Notes: a model not told the origin generated them from the letters alone. A stretch of 46,059 nt of DNA from Chitinophagaceae bacterium (GCA_025360525.1 JANYCA010000018.1:1-46059); one strand, 5' to 3'; counted from the stretch's first letter, positions 8,374 through 18,072 are shown. Translations and numbers: made by a program.

Positions 8374-9404
8374 CAAAAATTTTGGTAGCAGACGATGAAT
8401 CTGATTTAGAAATACTGATAAAGCAAAAATTCCGGCAGAAAATCAGGGATCAAAAGTATGAGTTCATTTTTGCCCTGAACGGAAAAGAGGCATTGGAAAA
8501 AATTCAGCAACATCCCGATGTGGCAATGGTGCTGAGTGATATCAATATGCCGGAAATGGATGGATTAACTTTTCTTACCAAATTGAATGAGAGCAATCCA
8601 CTGATTAAGACAGTGATGGTATCCGCTTACGGTGATATGGACAATATCCGAACCGCAATGAACCGGGGTGCTTTTGATTTTGTAACCAAGCCTGTAAATT
8701 TTGACGACCTGGAATTAACGATGGAAAAAACCATCCAGCATATTAAACATATTAGGGAAACATTAAAGGCAATTAAAGAAAACAATATCCTTAAAATGTA
8801 TGTGGATGAAAGTGTCCTCAATTTTATGGGAAGCAGGGAGTACGAAGCATCTATAATGGCCAACGAAACAATTGAGGCATCGGTTGCCTTCATCGATATT
8901 TGTAGTTTCACCTCTATCAGCGAAAAAGAAAAACCAGATACGGTTATTGAACTCCTGAATAATTATTTTGATGTGATAGCCAAAGAGATTAATGCAAAAA
9001 ATGGTTTGATAGATAAATTTATTGGCGACTGCGTAATGGCAGTCTTTAAAGGGGCTTTCCATTTGGACAGGGCTATTGAAGCTTGTCTGTCTATCCGCAG
9101 TAAAATTGCAGCTCTGCCTGCAGCCAACCAGGATTTTTCGCCACTTGTTTCCATTGGTATCAATAGCGGTGAAATGATTTCTGGTAACATTGGCTCTGTT
9201 ACTTTGCGAAGGTTGGATTATACAGTTATTGGCGATAGTGTAAATACTGCACAACGTTTGCAAAGTGCTGCGCTTTGTAGCCAGATTTTAATTAATGAAG
9301 CCAGCTACGAAAAAGTTAAACAATCTTTCCATTGCAATAAAATTGGCTCTTTTAAACTTAAAAATAAAACCTCAGAAGTGGTCATGTACGAGGTATTGAA
9401 CTAA
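8370..9404 (+). CDS. Response regulator fused to class III adenylate cyclase
   Basis: 344 residues: receiver domain (1-125, Asp8/Asp9, phospho-Asp57 in LSDINMPEMDG, Lys in VTKPVNF), a short helical linker (about 125-165), then a class III cyclase catalytic domain (about 170-344). The two metal-binding aspartates are in FIDICSF and FIGDCVMAVF. Lys in IDKFIGD and Asp in LDYTVIGD sit at the positions that specify adenine, and VNTAQRL supplies the transition-state Asn and Arg, so cAMP is the predicted product. Phosphorylation by the upstream kinase would couple an external signal to cyclic nucleotide synthesis. The translated start overlaps the previous stop, arguing for coupled expression of both regulators. 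Confidence 0.92.
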   Translation: MTKILVADDESDLEILIKQKFRQKIRDQKYEFIFALNGKEALEKIQQHPDVAMVLSDINMPEMDGLTFLTKLNESNPLIKTVMVSAYGDMDNIRTAMNRGAFDFVTKPVNFDDLELTMEKTIQHIKHIRETLKAIKENNILKMYVDESVLNFMGSREYEASIMANETIEASVAFIDICSFTSISEKEKPDTVIELLNNYFDVIAKEINAKNGLIDKFIGDCVMAVFKGAFHLDRAIEACLSIRSKIAALPAANQDFSPLVSIGINSGEMISGNIGSVTLRRLDYTVIGDSVNTAQRLQSAALCSQILINEASYEKVKQSFHCNKIGSFKLKNKTSEVVMYEVLN

Positions 9405-9463
9405 CGGATTTTTGTTTGGGAAAAGAGCTGATAAAATTTAATTTACAGTTGTAAAAAATCAAC

Positions 9464-11689
9464 ATGAAATATTCTCCAAACTCAATGTGTCCTTATAAAT
9501 ACGCCCTTAAGTTTTTTATCCTGTTATTTGCTTGCTTACCACTTCGGCCATTGGCCCAGTCATTGTCTCCAGTAGATATTAGCAATCTGCAACAGCAAGC
9601 CGCACAAGTAACCATCATTCGTGATAACTGGGGTATACCACATATTTATGGCAAAACAGATGCAGATGCCGTATTTGGTTTATTATATGCCCAATGCGAA
9701 GACGATTTTAAAAGAGTCGAGATGAATTACATTGAAAAATTGGGCCGCATGAGTGAGGTTACCGGGGAGGCTGATATTTACAATGATTTATACATCCGGC
9801 TTATAATCGATTCGGCCGATGCTATTAAAGATTATACAAATGCGCCGCAGTGGCTAAAACAAATATTGAACGCTTATGCAGATGGTATTAATTATTATCT
9901 CTACAAACATCCTGAAACAAAGCCGGCATTGCTGCATCATTTTGAGCCCTGGTATCCGCTGTTGTGGACCGATGGTAGCATCGGGGCCATCAGCACCGGC
10001 GATATTGATGAAGCTGAACTGCAGCGTTTTTATACAGGCAAAGACGTACCGCTGGCCCTGCGGAAAAAAAATGAAGAGTTCAGTAGCGGCTCCAATGGCT
10101 TTGCAGTAGGGCCTTCTAAAACAGCATCGGGTAATGCTATCCTTTACATCAATCCACACGTAACATTTTATTTTAGGCCCGAAGTGCATGTAAACAGCGA
10201 AGAAGGATTAAATGCCTATGGCGCAGTTACCTGGGGGCAGTTTTTTGTTTACCAGGGCTTTAATGAAAATTGTGGATGGATGCACACCAGCAGTAACGTT
10301 GACGTGAGCGATATGTACGAAGAGCAAATTATAAAAACCGATAGCGGCCTCTTTTACAAATACAACTATGCATTAAAAAAAGTTATACAAAAAACTATTC
10401 GGGTGAGTTATAAAGAGGGCAACAACATAAAAGTAAAAAACCTGCTTGCATATTATACCCATCATGGCCCGGTTATGACAAAAAGAAACGGCAAATACAT
10501 TAGTGTAAAAAGTTTTAACCGCTCCATGACCTCACTCATTCAAAGTTGGCAACGTACCAAAACAAAAGGCTTTGATGATTATAAAAAGAATATGGAGCTG
10601 CTGAGCAACACCAGCAACAATACCGTGTTTGCCGATAATAAAGGAAACATTGCCTACTGGCATGGTGACTATGTTCCTAAAAGAGACGAAACCTACAACT
10701 GGGGCAAACCCGTTGATGGAAGCATTATCAATACAGAATGGAAAGGCCTGCACAAGTTGGATGAAATTGTGCATGTGTACAATCCTTCCACCGGCTTTAT
10801 ACAAAACTGCAACTCCACGCCTTTTACAGTTTCTGCCGGCAGCAGTCCCCAGCGGGGTAATTACTTTCCTTACATGGCGCCCGATGGCGAAAATTTCCGT
10901 GGGGTAAATGCTGCAAGATTACTGGCAGGCAACAACGCATTCACCTTAGATAAAATGATAGCCGTAGGATACAACCGCCAACTGGCCGCTTTTGAAATTT
11001 TAATACCGCCATTGATCAAAGCTTTTGAAAAAAATATTCATGCCGGCGATAGTTTATTTGCATTGCTGGAAGCGCCCATTGCTGAATTAAAAAAATGGGA
11101 TTACTCTATGAATGAAAATGCTGTGGCTACCCTGCTTGCTATTGAGTGGGCAGAACATTTGCCTGCAGCAATGCGAAAAGTTTATATTGAAGAAGGAGAA
11201 AAAAGTCAGGTGGAATCGGCAAAAGATTTTGCAGCCATTGCAACCGCAAACGACTTATTGCTGCCGCTTGCAAATGTGGTGGCCGAATTAAAAGCAAAAT
11301 ACGGCGACTGGAAAATTACCTGGGGTACTGTAAACCGTTACCAGCGCATAAGCAGCGATATAAACCAGCAATACAACGACAAGGAAGAAAGTTACCCCAT
11401 CGGCTATGCATCTGCATTATGGGGTGCATTACCTAGTTATGTAAGTAGATATTTTAATGGCAGCAGCAAACGTTACGGCGTAAGCGGCAACAGCTTTGTA
11501 TGTGCCGTTGAGTTTGGCAAAAAAATAAAAGCAAAATCATTGCTGGCAGGTGGTAACAGCGGCGATATCAAATCAAAACATTTCAACGATCAGTTAACCA
11601 TGTATTGCATCGGCCAGTTTAAAGACGTGCTTTTTTATAAAGAAGATGTGCTGAAATATAAAGAGAAAGAATACCATCCGGGGGAATAG
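9464..11689 (+). CDS. Penicillin acylase family N-terminal nucleophile hydrolase
   Basis: 741 residues. A signal peptide ends near LRPLAQS (about 1-33), so the enzyme is exported. The precursor would cleave itself before Ser210 in SSGSNGFAVGPSKT, giving a small alpha chain (about 34-209) and a large beta chain whose N-terminal Ser is the nucleophile. Alpha-chain motif IIRDNWGIPHIYG and beta-chain NPH and HHGPVM motifs fit the family, which cleaves amide bonds in penicillins, N-acyl homoserine lactones and related N-acyl compounds. Bacteroidota members are often annotated as acylases without a known substrate, and the substrate cannot be told here. The next gene, an M20D amidohydrolase, follows 51 bp downstream. 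Confidence 0.93.
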   Translation: MKYSPNSMCPYKYALKFFILLFACLPLRPLAQSLSPVDISNLQQQAAQVTIIRDNWGIPHIYGKTDADAVFGLLYAQCEDDFKRVEMNYIEKLGRMSEVTGEADIYNDLYIRLIIDSADAIKDYTNAPQWLKQILNAYADGINYYLYKHPETKPALLHHFEPWYPLLWTDGSIGAISTGDIDEAELQRFYTGKDVPLALRKKNEEFSSGSNGFAVGPSKTASGNAILYINPHVTFYFRPEVHVNSEEGLNAYGAVTWGQFFVYQGFNENCGWMHTSSNVDVSDMYEEQIIKTDSGLFYKYNYALKKVIQKTIRVSYKEGNNIKVKNLLAYYTHHGPVMTKRNGKYISVKSFNRSMTSLIQSWQRTKTKGFDDYKKNMELLSNTSNNTVFADNKGNIAYWHGDYVPKRDETYNWGKPVDGSIINTEWKGLHKLDEIVHVYNPSTGFIQNCNSTPFTVSAGSSPQRGNYFPYMAPDGENFRGVNAARLLAGNNAFTLDKMIAVGYNRQLAAFEILIPPLIKAFEKNIHAGDSLFALLEAPIAELKKWDYSMNENAVATLLAIEWAEHLPAAMRKVYIEEGEKSQVESAKDFAAIATANDLLLPLANVVAELKAKYGDWKITWGTVNRYQRISSDINQQYNDKEESYPIGYASALWGALPSYVSRYFNGSSKRYGVSGNSFVCAVEFGKKIKAKSLLAGGNSGDIKSKHFNDQLTMYCIGQFKDVLFYKEDVLKYKEKEYHPGE

Positions 11690-11740
11690 AATGTTGTATC
11701 CATCAAACGACACTTACTAAAAATTATAAAACACACAAAA

Positions 11741-13171
11741 ATGAAACCTGTACTTTTACCATTACTCTTTTTCTCTCAACTGCTTTTTGCACAAAAAACA
11801 AATTTATCTGCAAATAAAAATGCAGTGTTTACTTCTGTAGAAAAGCACCAGCAGGAATTGATAAAACTCAGTGACCAAATATGGGGCTTTGCAGAAATTG
11901 CACTACGGGAAACAAAATCTTCAAAGCTTTTGGCAGATTATGCCGAGGCCCAGGGCTTCCGTGTTACCCGTGGAGTAGCAGAAATGCCCACCGCTTTTAT
12001 TGCAGAATTTGGATCGGGCAAACCCATTATTGGCGTACTGGGCGAGTTTGATGCGCTACCTGGTTTATCTCAAAAATCCCAGACAACAAAAGAGGCATTG
12101 GTGACCGGTGCGGCTGGCCATGGTTGCGGTCATAACATGTTTGGTGCAGCTAGTTTGGGTGCAGCTTTATCTATTAAGGAATTGATTGCTGCCGGCAAAC
12201 TAAAAGGCACCATCCGCTTTTACGGCACGCCTGCAGAAGAAGATATAGGAGGTAAGGTTTACATGGCAAGAGCTGGTTTATTTAATGATCTCGATGTATG
12301 CCTGGACTGGCATCCCGATTACGAAAACAAGGCCGGCATACAGAGTTCGCAAGCTGTTATAGATTACGACATTTCATTTAAAGGCAAAAGCGCACATGCT
12401 GCGTCCGATCCATGGAACGGCCGCAGTGCATTGGATGCTGCAGAATTATTTAACATAGGAATTAATTTTTTAAGAGAGCATGTTAGGCCATCGGTGCGTA
12501 TGCATTATGTTTATAAAAAAGCAGGCGATGTGCCGAATGTAATTCCGGAAGAAGCCAGTGTTTGGTTGTGGATAAGAGATTCAAAACGCAAAGGCGTTGC
12601 CGAAGTGGCGGAACGCATGAAGAATATTGCAAAAGGTGCAGCGCTGATGGCAGGTGTAGACTACGAGGTTAAATTAAACAGGGGTATGTATGAATTATTG
12701 ATTAATGAAACCGGTGCAAAAGCATTACAAAGCAATATGAATTTGGTAGGCCCCGTTTCTTATACCACACAAGAGTTAGCTTTTGGTGATAGCATTATGA
12801 AACAATATGGCCTGGAAGCAAAAGGAATTAATGGTTCTATCAAGCCACTGGAAACAACCAAGCCAGACCCACCAGGCGGTTCAACTGATGTAGGAGATGT
12901 AAGTAATATAGTTCCGGAAATTTCATTGCTCGCTACAACGGCACCTTTTGAAGCACCCTGGCATTCATGGGTGGTAGTTGCCTGCGGCGGTATGGCTATC
13001 GGCCATAAGGCAATAGTATTCGTTTCCAAAACGCTGGGAAGCACCATGGTTGATTTATTTGAAAATGAAAAATTGCGGGCAGATATAAAAGAAGAATTTT
13101 TAAAAAGAAAAGGAATCGAAGTATGGAAAGCAATGCTGCCTGATGCACCACCACCGGTACCCAAAAATTAA
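11741..13171 (+). CDS. M20D family amidohydrolase (AbgB/aminoacylase-like), exported
   Basis: 476 residues with a short signal peptide (about 1-17, ending LLFAQ). Metal-dependent hydrolysis of N-acyl amino acids or p-aminobenzoyl-glutamate-like amides is the family activity. Seen: GEFDALPGLSQ, the metal-binding GHGCGHNM with Cys129 and His131, GTPAEE with Glu166/Glu167, His191 in DWHPDY, and a dimerisation insert with KGKSAHAASDPWNGRSALDA. The length and these motifs fit AbgB-like members. It lies between a penicillin-acylase-type enzyme and an amidase, all exported, suggesting stepwise breakdown of amide-linked compounds outside the cytoplasm. The substrate is unknown. Confidence 0.92.
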   Translation: MKPVLLPLLFFSQLLFAQKTNLSANKNAVFTSVEKHQQELIKLSDQIWGFAEIALRETKSSKLLADYAEAQGFRVTRGVAEMPTAFIAEFGSGKPIIGVLGEFDALPGLSQKSQTTKEALVTGAAGHGCGHNMFGAASLGAALSIKELIAAGKLKGTIRFYGTPAEEDIGGKVYMARAGLFNDLDVCLDWHPDYENKAGIQSSQAVIDYDISFKGKSAHAASDPWNGRSALDAAELFNIGINFLREHVRPSVRMHYVYKKAGDVPNVIPEEASVWLWIRDSKRKGVAEVAERMKNIAKGAALMAGVDYEVKLNRGMYELLINETGAKALQSNMNLVGPVSYTTQELAFGDSIMKQYGLEAKGINGSIKPLETTKPDPPGGSTDVGDVSNIVPEISLLATTAPFEAPWHSWVVVACGGMAIGHKAIVFVSKTLGSTMVDLFENEKLRADIKEEFLKRKGIEVWKAMLPDAPPPVPKN

Positions 13172-13270
13172 ACATATCCTGCATGCCATTTATTAAATAT
13201 TTTTTAATGAGATAACCAACACGAAGTACAAAACATTTTTACAGATTATTTTTATACAACAAAAAAAATT

Positions 13271-14902
13271 ATGGAAAGAAGAAAATTTTTAAAGACCGGT
13301 TCTGTTGCCAGCCTTGCTGTAACTGCCCTTTCATTTGTTTCCTGCAACAATCCTGCTGTTGAACAAAAAGAAAAAGAAGCTAAGCCTGCCGCCACAAGCG
13401 GAGATGTTTTCGCTCTGAATGAAGTTACTGTGAGCGAACTGCAGCAAAAGTTGAAGTCTGGCGAATATACGGCCCGGGCAATAACACAATTATATCTCGA
13501 TCGCATTAATCAAATTGATAAAGCCGGTCCAAAATTAAATTCGGTGATTGAAATAAACCCGGATGCAATAGCTATTGCAGAGGCAATGGATGTGGAAAGA
13601 AAAAATGGAAAAGTCAGGGGGCCGCTACATGGTATTCCCGTTTTAATAAAAGACAATATTGATACCGGCGATAAAATGCAAACCACCGCAGGCGCTCTTG
13701 CGCTGGAAGGAAACATTGCAAAAAAAGACGCCTTCATCATATTCAAATTAAGAGAAGCCGGTGCAGTGTTGCTGGGTAAAACCAACCTCAGCGAATGGGC
13801 CAATTTTCGCTCTACCAATTCGTGTTCGGGCTGGAGCAGCAGGGGCGGACAAACAAAAAGTCCTTACATCATCGATCACAATCCCTGCGGCTCCAGTGCT
13901 GGGTCTGGCGTTGCAGTGGCAGCCAATCTTTGTGTAGTAGCTATTGGTAGCGAAACAGATGGTTCTATCACATGCCCTGCATCTGTAAATAACCTCGTGG
14001 GTATTAAGCCTACAGTGGGGTTACTAAGTCGCTCCGGCATTATTCCAATTTCTGCAACGCAGGATACTGCCGGCCCCCTGGCACGAACGGTAACAGATGC
14101 TGCTATTTTATTGGCAGCACTCACAGGTGTAGATGAGGCCGATGCTGTAACAAAAGAAAGCATTGGCAAAACACAAACCGACTACACCAAATTTTTAACG
14201 GCCGATGGATTAAAGGAAAAAAATATTGGTATTGACAGGAAGATAAAAAGTACCAACCAGTTTATAAATAAATTATTGGATGAAGCCATAGAACAAATGA
14301 AAAAACTGGGTGCCAATATCATCGAAATTGAATATGTAGAAAAGATAAACGAGATAGGCAAATATGAAAATGAAATTTTGCACTACGAGTTTAAAGATGG
14401 TGTAAACAAATACCTCGCCGGCGCCGGGCACAAAATAAAAACTTTAAAAGACGTTATTGATTTTAACAAGACTAACGAAGATAAAGCCATGCCTTATTTT
14501 AAACAGGAAACCCTGGAAGCATCTGACAAGAAAGGCGATTTAAAAACTGCTGGGTATGTGGAAGCGTTAACCAAGGGTCGTGATGCATCCAGGAAAATAA
14601 TTGATGCAGTAATTCAGCAACACAAGCTGGATGCCATTGCCGGAATTACCATGGGGCCCGCCTGCAGTATTGATGTAATGTACGGCGACAGGTGGGGAGA
14701 TGTTTCGCTAACGCAACCGGCGGCCATGTCGGGATATCCGCATATTTCATTGCCTTGTGGTATGGTTTTTCGGCTTCCGGTTGGCCTTTCCTTTTTTGGC
14801 GCTGCATATTCAGAACCGCAACTAATTGGTATGGCCTACGCTTATGAGCAGGCCACAAAAAAAAGAATGGCACCAACATTTATTGCATCTTTTTTAGCGT
14901 AA
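13271..14902 (+). CDS. Amidase-signature family hydrolase, Tat/lipoprotein-type export
   Basis: 543 residues. The N-terminus MERRKFLKTG followed by a hydrophobic stretch and SFVSC (Cys25) combines a Tat-like twin-arginine motif with a lipobox, so a membrane-anchored periplasmic lipoprotein is likely. The catalytic Ser-cisSer-Lys triad is complete: Lys127 in PVLIKDN, Ser208 in GSSAGSG and Ser232 in ETDGSITCPAS. Family members hydrolyse carboxamides; GatA is excluded because of the export signal and the lack of gatB/gatC nearby. The substrate cannot be inferred. Its stop is 18 bp before the FIST gene, so the hydrolases and the sensor may share a transcript. A -7-like box (TATTTTTA, about 13246) lies upstream, leaving an internal promoter possible. 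Confidence 0.93.
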   Translation: MERRKFLKTGSVASLAVTALSFVSCNNPAVEQKEKEAKPAATSGDVFALNEVTVSELQQKLKSGEYTARAITQLYLDRINQIDKAGPKLNSVIEINPDAIAIAEAMDVERKNGKVRGPLHGIPVLIKDNIDTGDKMQTTAGALALEGNIAKKDAFIIFKLREAGAVLLGKTNLSEWANFRSTNSCSGWSSRGGQTKSPYIIDHNPCGSSAGSGVAVAANLCVVAIGSETDGSITCPASVNNLVGIKPTVGLLSRSGIIPISATQDTAGPLARTVTDAAILLAALTGVDEADAVTKESIGKTQTDYTKFLTADGLKEKNIGIDRKIKSTNQFINKLLDEAIEQMKKLGANIIEIEYVEKINEIGKYENEILHYEFKDGVNKYLAGAGHKIKTLKDVIDFNKTNEDKAMPYFKQETLEASDKKGDLKTAGYVEALTKGRDASRKIIDAVIQQHKLDAIAGITMGPACSIDVMYGDRWGDVSLTQPAAMSGYPHISLPCGMVFRLPVGLSFFGAAYSEPQLIGMAYAYEQATKKRMAPTFIASFLA

Positions 14903-14920
14903 CAATAACCTCTCTTACCC

Positions 14921-16123
14921 ATGGCAACCCAAATCGGCATTTCACATAGCAGCCGGACAAACTCAATGACTGCGGCTATTGAAGCATCTACCAACGCACT
15001 TGTACAAGCCGGCATAACAAAGGCCGATTTTGCCCTCATTTTCTGCAGCGGCAAACACAATCCTTACGAGTTTTTAGCGGGCATTAAATCTGTTTTAGGT
15101 GATACACCTGTTTTGGGTGGTTCCAGCATCGGCATTATTACAAAAGATTTTTTAGGCTACGAAGGTTTTGAAGTAGGCGTTACCGTGTTTGCTTCCGATA
15201 CCCTTACTTTTAAAATTTTTGCAGCGCCCGGTTTAAATGTAGATGAACGGAAAGCGGGCGAAGCATTGGGCATTAAAATAAAGCAGGCAGCCAACGAACA
15301 GGATAATGCACTACTGGTTTTTTATGATTCCTGCAAACAGCAAAACCCTCCAAGACTCAATTTTGCAACCTGGCTTTTTGAAGGGCTGGAGTCTGAATTG
15401 CCGGCAGGTATTTCATGCGCAGGTGCCGGTTTGCTGGCGGATATGGAATTAAACGCCACTACCTACCAGTTTTACAATAATGAAGTGCTTACACAAAATG
15501 TAGTTGCTGTTTTAGTGGGTGGTAAATGCAGCATGCAAACAACGATCATACACGGCTGCAAGCCTGCAAGTGCCTACCTTACCATTACAAAAGCAGAGGG
15601 CCCGGTAATATTTGAAATTGATAACAGGCCTGCATTGGAAGTAATTGACGAATTGCTCGGCAACAACCATACCCTTAAATGGAAAGACTTTTCATTTTTT
15701 GTAACCTTAGGTGTAAACAGGGGAGAAAAGTTTGCACCTTTTGATGAAAAGGAATATGCTAACCGGCTGCTGTTGGCAGTAGATATACCGACTAAATCGT
15801 TGGTGATGTTTGAGCCGGATTTAAAAACCGGTGATGAGGTGCAGCTAATGCGACGCAGTGTGAACCTTGATTATATCCAAACAGGCATTGATGATATGAA
15901 GGCAAAACTAAATGAAGCAAAACCTTTATTTTCTTTTTATATTGATTGTGCAGGAAGAGCTAAGCCATATGCAGGAGGCGAGTTTGAAGATGCTGCAGAA
16001 GTGCGAAAAAGTATTGGTGACATACCTTTTATGGGCTTTTATTGTGGTGTGGAGGTTGCAAGGGTTAAGGGCAGGTTGCAACCGCTTGACTGGACTGGTG
16101 TTCTTTGTTTAATTGTAGAATAA
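14921..16123 (+). CDS. FIST domain signal-transduction protein
   Basis: 400 residues, no signal peptide or membrane helix, so cytoplasmic. The N-terminal part (about 30-220) shows the FIST_N pattern with CSGKHNPYEFLAGI, GGSSIGII and GYEGFEVGV; the C-terminal part (about 225-385) shows the FIST_C pattern ending SIGDIPFMGFYCGVEVAR. FIST domains are proposed small-ligand (possibly amino-acid) sensors in signalling proteins. Here it is a stand-alone protein 14 bp ahead of a histidine kinase and close to a NarL-type regulator, so it is likely the ligand-binding partner of that pair. That partnership is inference from position. Confidence 0.93.
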   Translation: MATQIGISHSSRTNSMTAAIEASTNALVQAGITKADFALIFCSGKHNPYEFLAGIKSVLGDTPVLGGSSIGIITKDFLGYEGFEVGVTVFASDTLTFKIFAAPGLNVDERKAGEALGIKIKQAANEQDNALLVFYDSCKQQNPPRLNFATWLFEGLESELPAGISCAGAGLLADMELNATTYQFYNNEVLTQNVVAVLVGGKCSMQTTIIHGCKPASAYLTITKAEGPVIFEIDNRPALEVIDELLGNNHTLKWKDFSFFVTLGVNRGEKFAPFDEKEYANRLLLAVDIPTKSLVMFEPDLKTGDEVQLMRRSVNLDYIQTGIDDMKAKLNEAKPLFSFYIDCAGRAKPYAGGEFEDAAEVRKSIGDIPFMGFYCGVEVARVKGRLQPLDWTGVLCLIVE

Positions 16124-16137
16124 TAATCGAAAAGGAA

Positions 16138-17376
16138 ATGCCTGAAGAGCGAATAATGAAACTGCAGCAGGAAGTTGCTTATTATAAAAAACAACTCAAC
16201 GAATTATCCGGAGCTGTGGTTAGTCGTGACTATAAGGTGGCGGAAATGAATAATGAGATCAGGCAAATGCAAACCAGTTTTGCGTTAATATCATCCTTAA
16301 ATAAATTTAAACCAATTCTGGCTTTTGAAGAAATCTACGATCATTTTACGGAAGAGATAAATGTACAGTTACAAAATGATTTGTCGCTAATTTTACTGCC
16401 GGTTAATAAAATGCCTGGTTTTTTTACACCAGCATTTATCAAAGGAAACCTTGGCATTGATACAGCCTTATTAACAAAAAAAAATATTTTCGTTGAGTAT
16501 TCTTTTGCCCTGTTAAAGTCGTCATTATTAGTGAACAGCCAAACTAAAATTACTCCCTTTATTAAATTACTGATTGATAGTTTTGGGATTCCGTATTTTA
16601 TTCTTACTCCAATTATAGTGCAGGAAAATGTGATTGCTTATTTGTTTACCGGGCGAAAAATTGAAACCGTACTTTTTGCCGCTGCCCGTTTATTAAAGCC
16701 CGACGTTAATGCGATAGAAGCCATTGCGGGAGTAATTGCGGCATTAAAAAACCAGGATGATCAGTTTCAATTAATTGTAGCAGAACGGTCCCGTATTTCG
16801 AGCGATATGCATGATGAAATTGGAAGTGGCATTACACATATCGCTTTGTTAAGTGAGTTAATTCAAACACAACATAAAGATGTACCCCATTTAAAAAAGG
16901 ATATCAGCATCATTGCAACTTCTGCCCGAAAACTGGTACAGACAATGAGTGAAATTATCTGGGCCCTTAATCCGCAAAATGACACTTTGGAAAATCTGCT
17001 CGCCTATATCCGGGAACAATCATACCAATATTTTGAATCGCTGGAAATGCAATTCGATATTGAGTTTCCGGATGAAGTGCCAGCTATAAAACTCAGCAAT
17101 GCCGAACGAAGAAATTTGTATTTAGTTACCCGGGAAGCGCTGAACAATGCCCTGAAACATGCCGGAGCTACTACTATTCAATTAAAGATGGAGATTACAA
17201 AAAGGAATAGTTGTTTTACCATTACCGACAATGGAAAAGGAATGAACCTTGCAAAAATAAAAACCGGCAGCAATGGCCTGGTAAATATGAAAAAGCGTAT
17301 GGATGACGTTGGTGGAACAATTGAGTGGATACCATTAGAAAAGGGTACGCAGGTAAAATATTGCTTTACCTTTTAA
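16138..17376 (+). CDS. Cytoplasmic sensor histidine kinase (HisKA_3 / NarX-DegS type)
   Basis: 412 residues from the ATG at 16138, preceded by AAAGGA; a longer TTG-type start at 16105 would overlap the FIST gene and is less likely. A short coiled coil (about 1-45) leads to a GAF-like region (about 55-205, weak call), then the HisKA_3 dimerisation box with His225 in SSDMHDEIGSG and a HATPase_c with NALKHAG, DNGKGM and GSNGLVNMKKRM. There is no membrane segment, so input must be intracellular, consistent with the FIST protein encoded just before. The natural partner is the NarL-type regulator 59 bp downstream. Confidence 0.93.
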   Translation: MPEERIMKLQQEVAYYKKQLNELSGAVVSRDYKVAEMNNEIRQMQTSFALISSLNKFKPILAFEEIYDHFTEEINVQLQNDLSLILLPVNKMPGFFTPAFIKGNLGIDTALLTKKNIFVEYSFALLKSSLLVNSQTKITPFIKLLIDSFGIPYFILTPIIVQENVIAYLFTGRKIETVLFAAARLLKPDVNAIEAIAGVIAALKNQDDQFQLIVAERSRISSDMHDEIGSGITHIALLSELIQTQHKDVPHLKKDISIIATSARKLVQTMSEIIWALNPQNDTLENLLAYIREQSYQYFESLEMQFDIEFPDEVPAIKLSNAERRNLYLVTREALNNALKHAGATTIQLKMEITKRNSCFTITDNGKGMNLAKIKTGSNGLVNMKKRMDDVGGTIEWIPLEKGTQVKYCFTF

Positions 17377-17382
17377 AACGTA

Positions 17383-17404
17383 CTACTACTTTTTTCACAC
17401 TTTT
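17383..17404 (+). repeat. 22-nt direct repeat, copy 1 (candidate operator)
   Basis: The sequence begins CTACTACTTTTTTCACAC and ends TTTT; it is identical to 18073-18094. This copy lies between the kinase stop and the regulator ATG (17436), 17 bp upstream of a -7-like box TATCTTTA at 17422-17429. Confidence 0.85.
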
Positions 17405-17435
17405 AAAAAACAGGTATAGATTATCTTTAAAAAAT

Positions 17436-18068
17436 ATGACTCCTATTATTATTATAGAAGATGATGAAAAGATAAGGAACTACCTGGCTGCATTGATAGC
17501 CGGTTCTGGTGAATTTGATTTGCAGGCAAGTTTTGCATCTGCAGAAGAAGCGATACAATACTTTGAAAACGGAATGGGAGATTTGATTGAATTGATATTG
17601 ACAGATATTCAGCTTCCGGGTAAATCCGGCATTGAATTTATTGCCTGGCTAAAACCACTTCGTACCGATATTCAATTGATGGTATTAAGTGCTTACGATG
17701 ATGCAGACAAAGTTTTTAAAGCCTTAAAAGCCGGCGCCACCGGCTATATTTTAAAAAATACTGAAGCCGCTAAATTAATTGATGCGCTTCGGGATTTGCG
17801 GAAAGGAGGAAGCCCCATGAGTAACGAAATAGCCCGTAAAGTGGTTACCGCTTTTCAGCAGGAAATTGTTTACAAAGATGCCAAAGAGGATTTATCCGAC
17901 AGGGAAAGAGAAGTACTCCATTGGCTCTCCAAAGGATTTAGTTATAAAGAGATTGCCGCCAAATTATTTATTTCTGTAGAAACGGTTCGTACCCACATCC
18001 GTAATATTTACGAAAAATTGCACGTAGCTAATAAGATGGGTGCCTTAAGAAAGGCAGGTCTTCGCTAA
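17436..18068 (+). CDS. NarL/FixJ-family response regulator
   Basis: 210 residues from the ATG at 17436; the longer open frame from 17325 overlaps the kinase and lacks receiver sequence. Receiver domain 1-120 with Asp9/Asp10, phospho-Asp57 (LTDIQLPGKSG) and Lys in YILKNTEA; LuxR-type HTH at about 143-205 with LSDREREVLHWLSKG and ETVRTHIRNIYEKL. It is the DNA-binding output of the FIST/HisKA_3 pair upstream. Exact 22-nt repeats lie just before its start and just after its stop, the second ahead of the PQQ-propeller gene, which suggests autoregulation and control of that gene. Confidence 0.94.
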   Translation: MTPIIIIEDDEKIRNYLAALIAGSGEFDLQASFASAEEAIQYFENGMGDLIELILTDIQLPGKSGIEFIAWLKPLRTDIQLMVLSAYDDADKVFKALKAGATGYILKNTEAAKLIDALRDLRKGGSPMSNEIARKVVTAFQQEIVYKDAKEDLSDREREVLHWLSKGFSYKEIAAKLFISVETVRTHIRNIYEKLHVANKMGALRKAGLR

Positions 18069-18072
18069 TTCT

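Noticed and set aside
8763..9263. 166-codon minus-strand ORF opposite the cyclase
   Set aside because: Antisense to a well-supported enzyme gene with all catalytic residues; no homology pattern recognised.
16105..16137. TTG start for the HisKA_3 kinase
   Set aside because: Overlaps the FIST gene and adds residues without pattern; the ATG at 16138 is preceded by AAAGGA.
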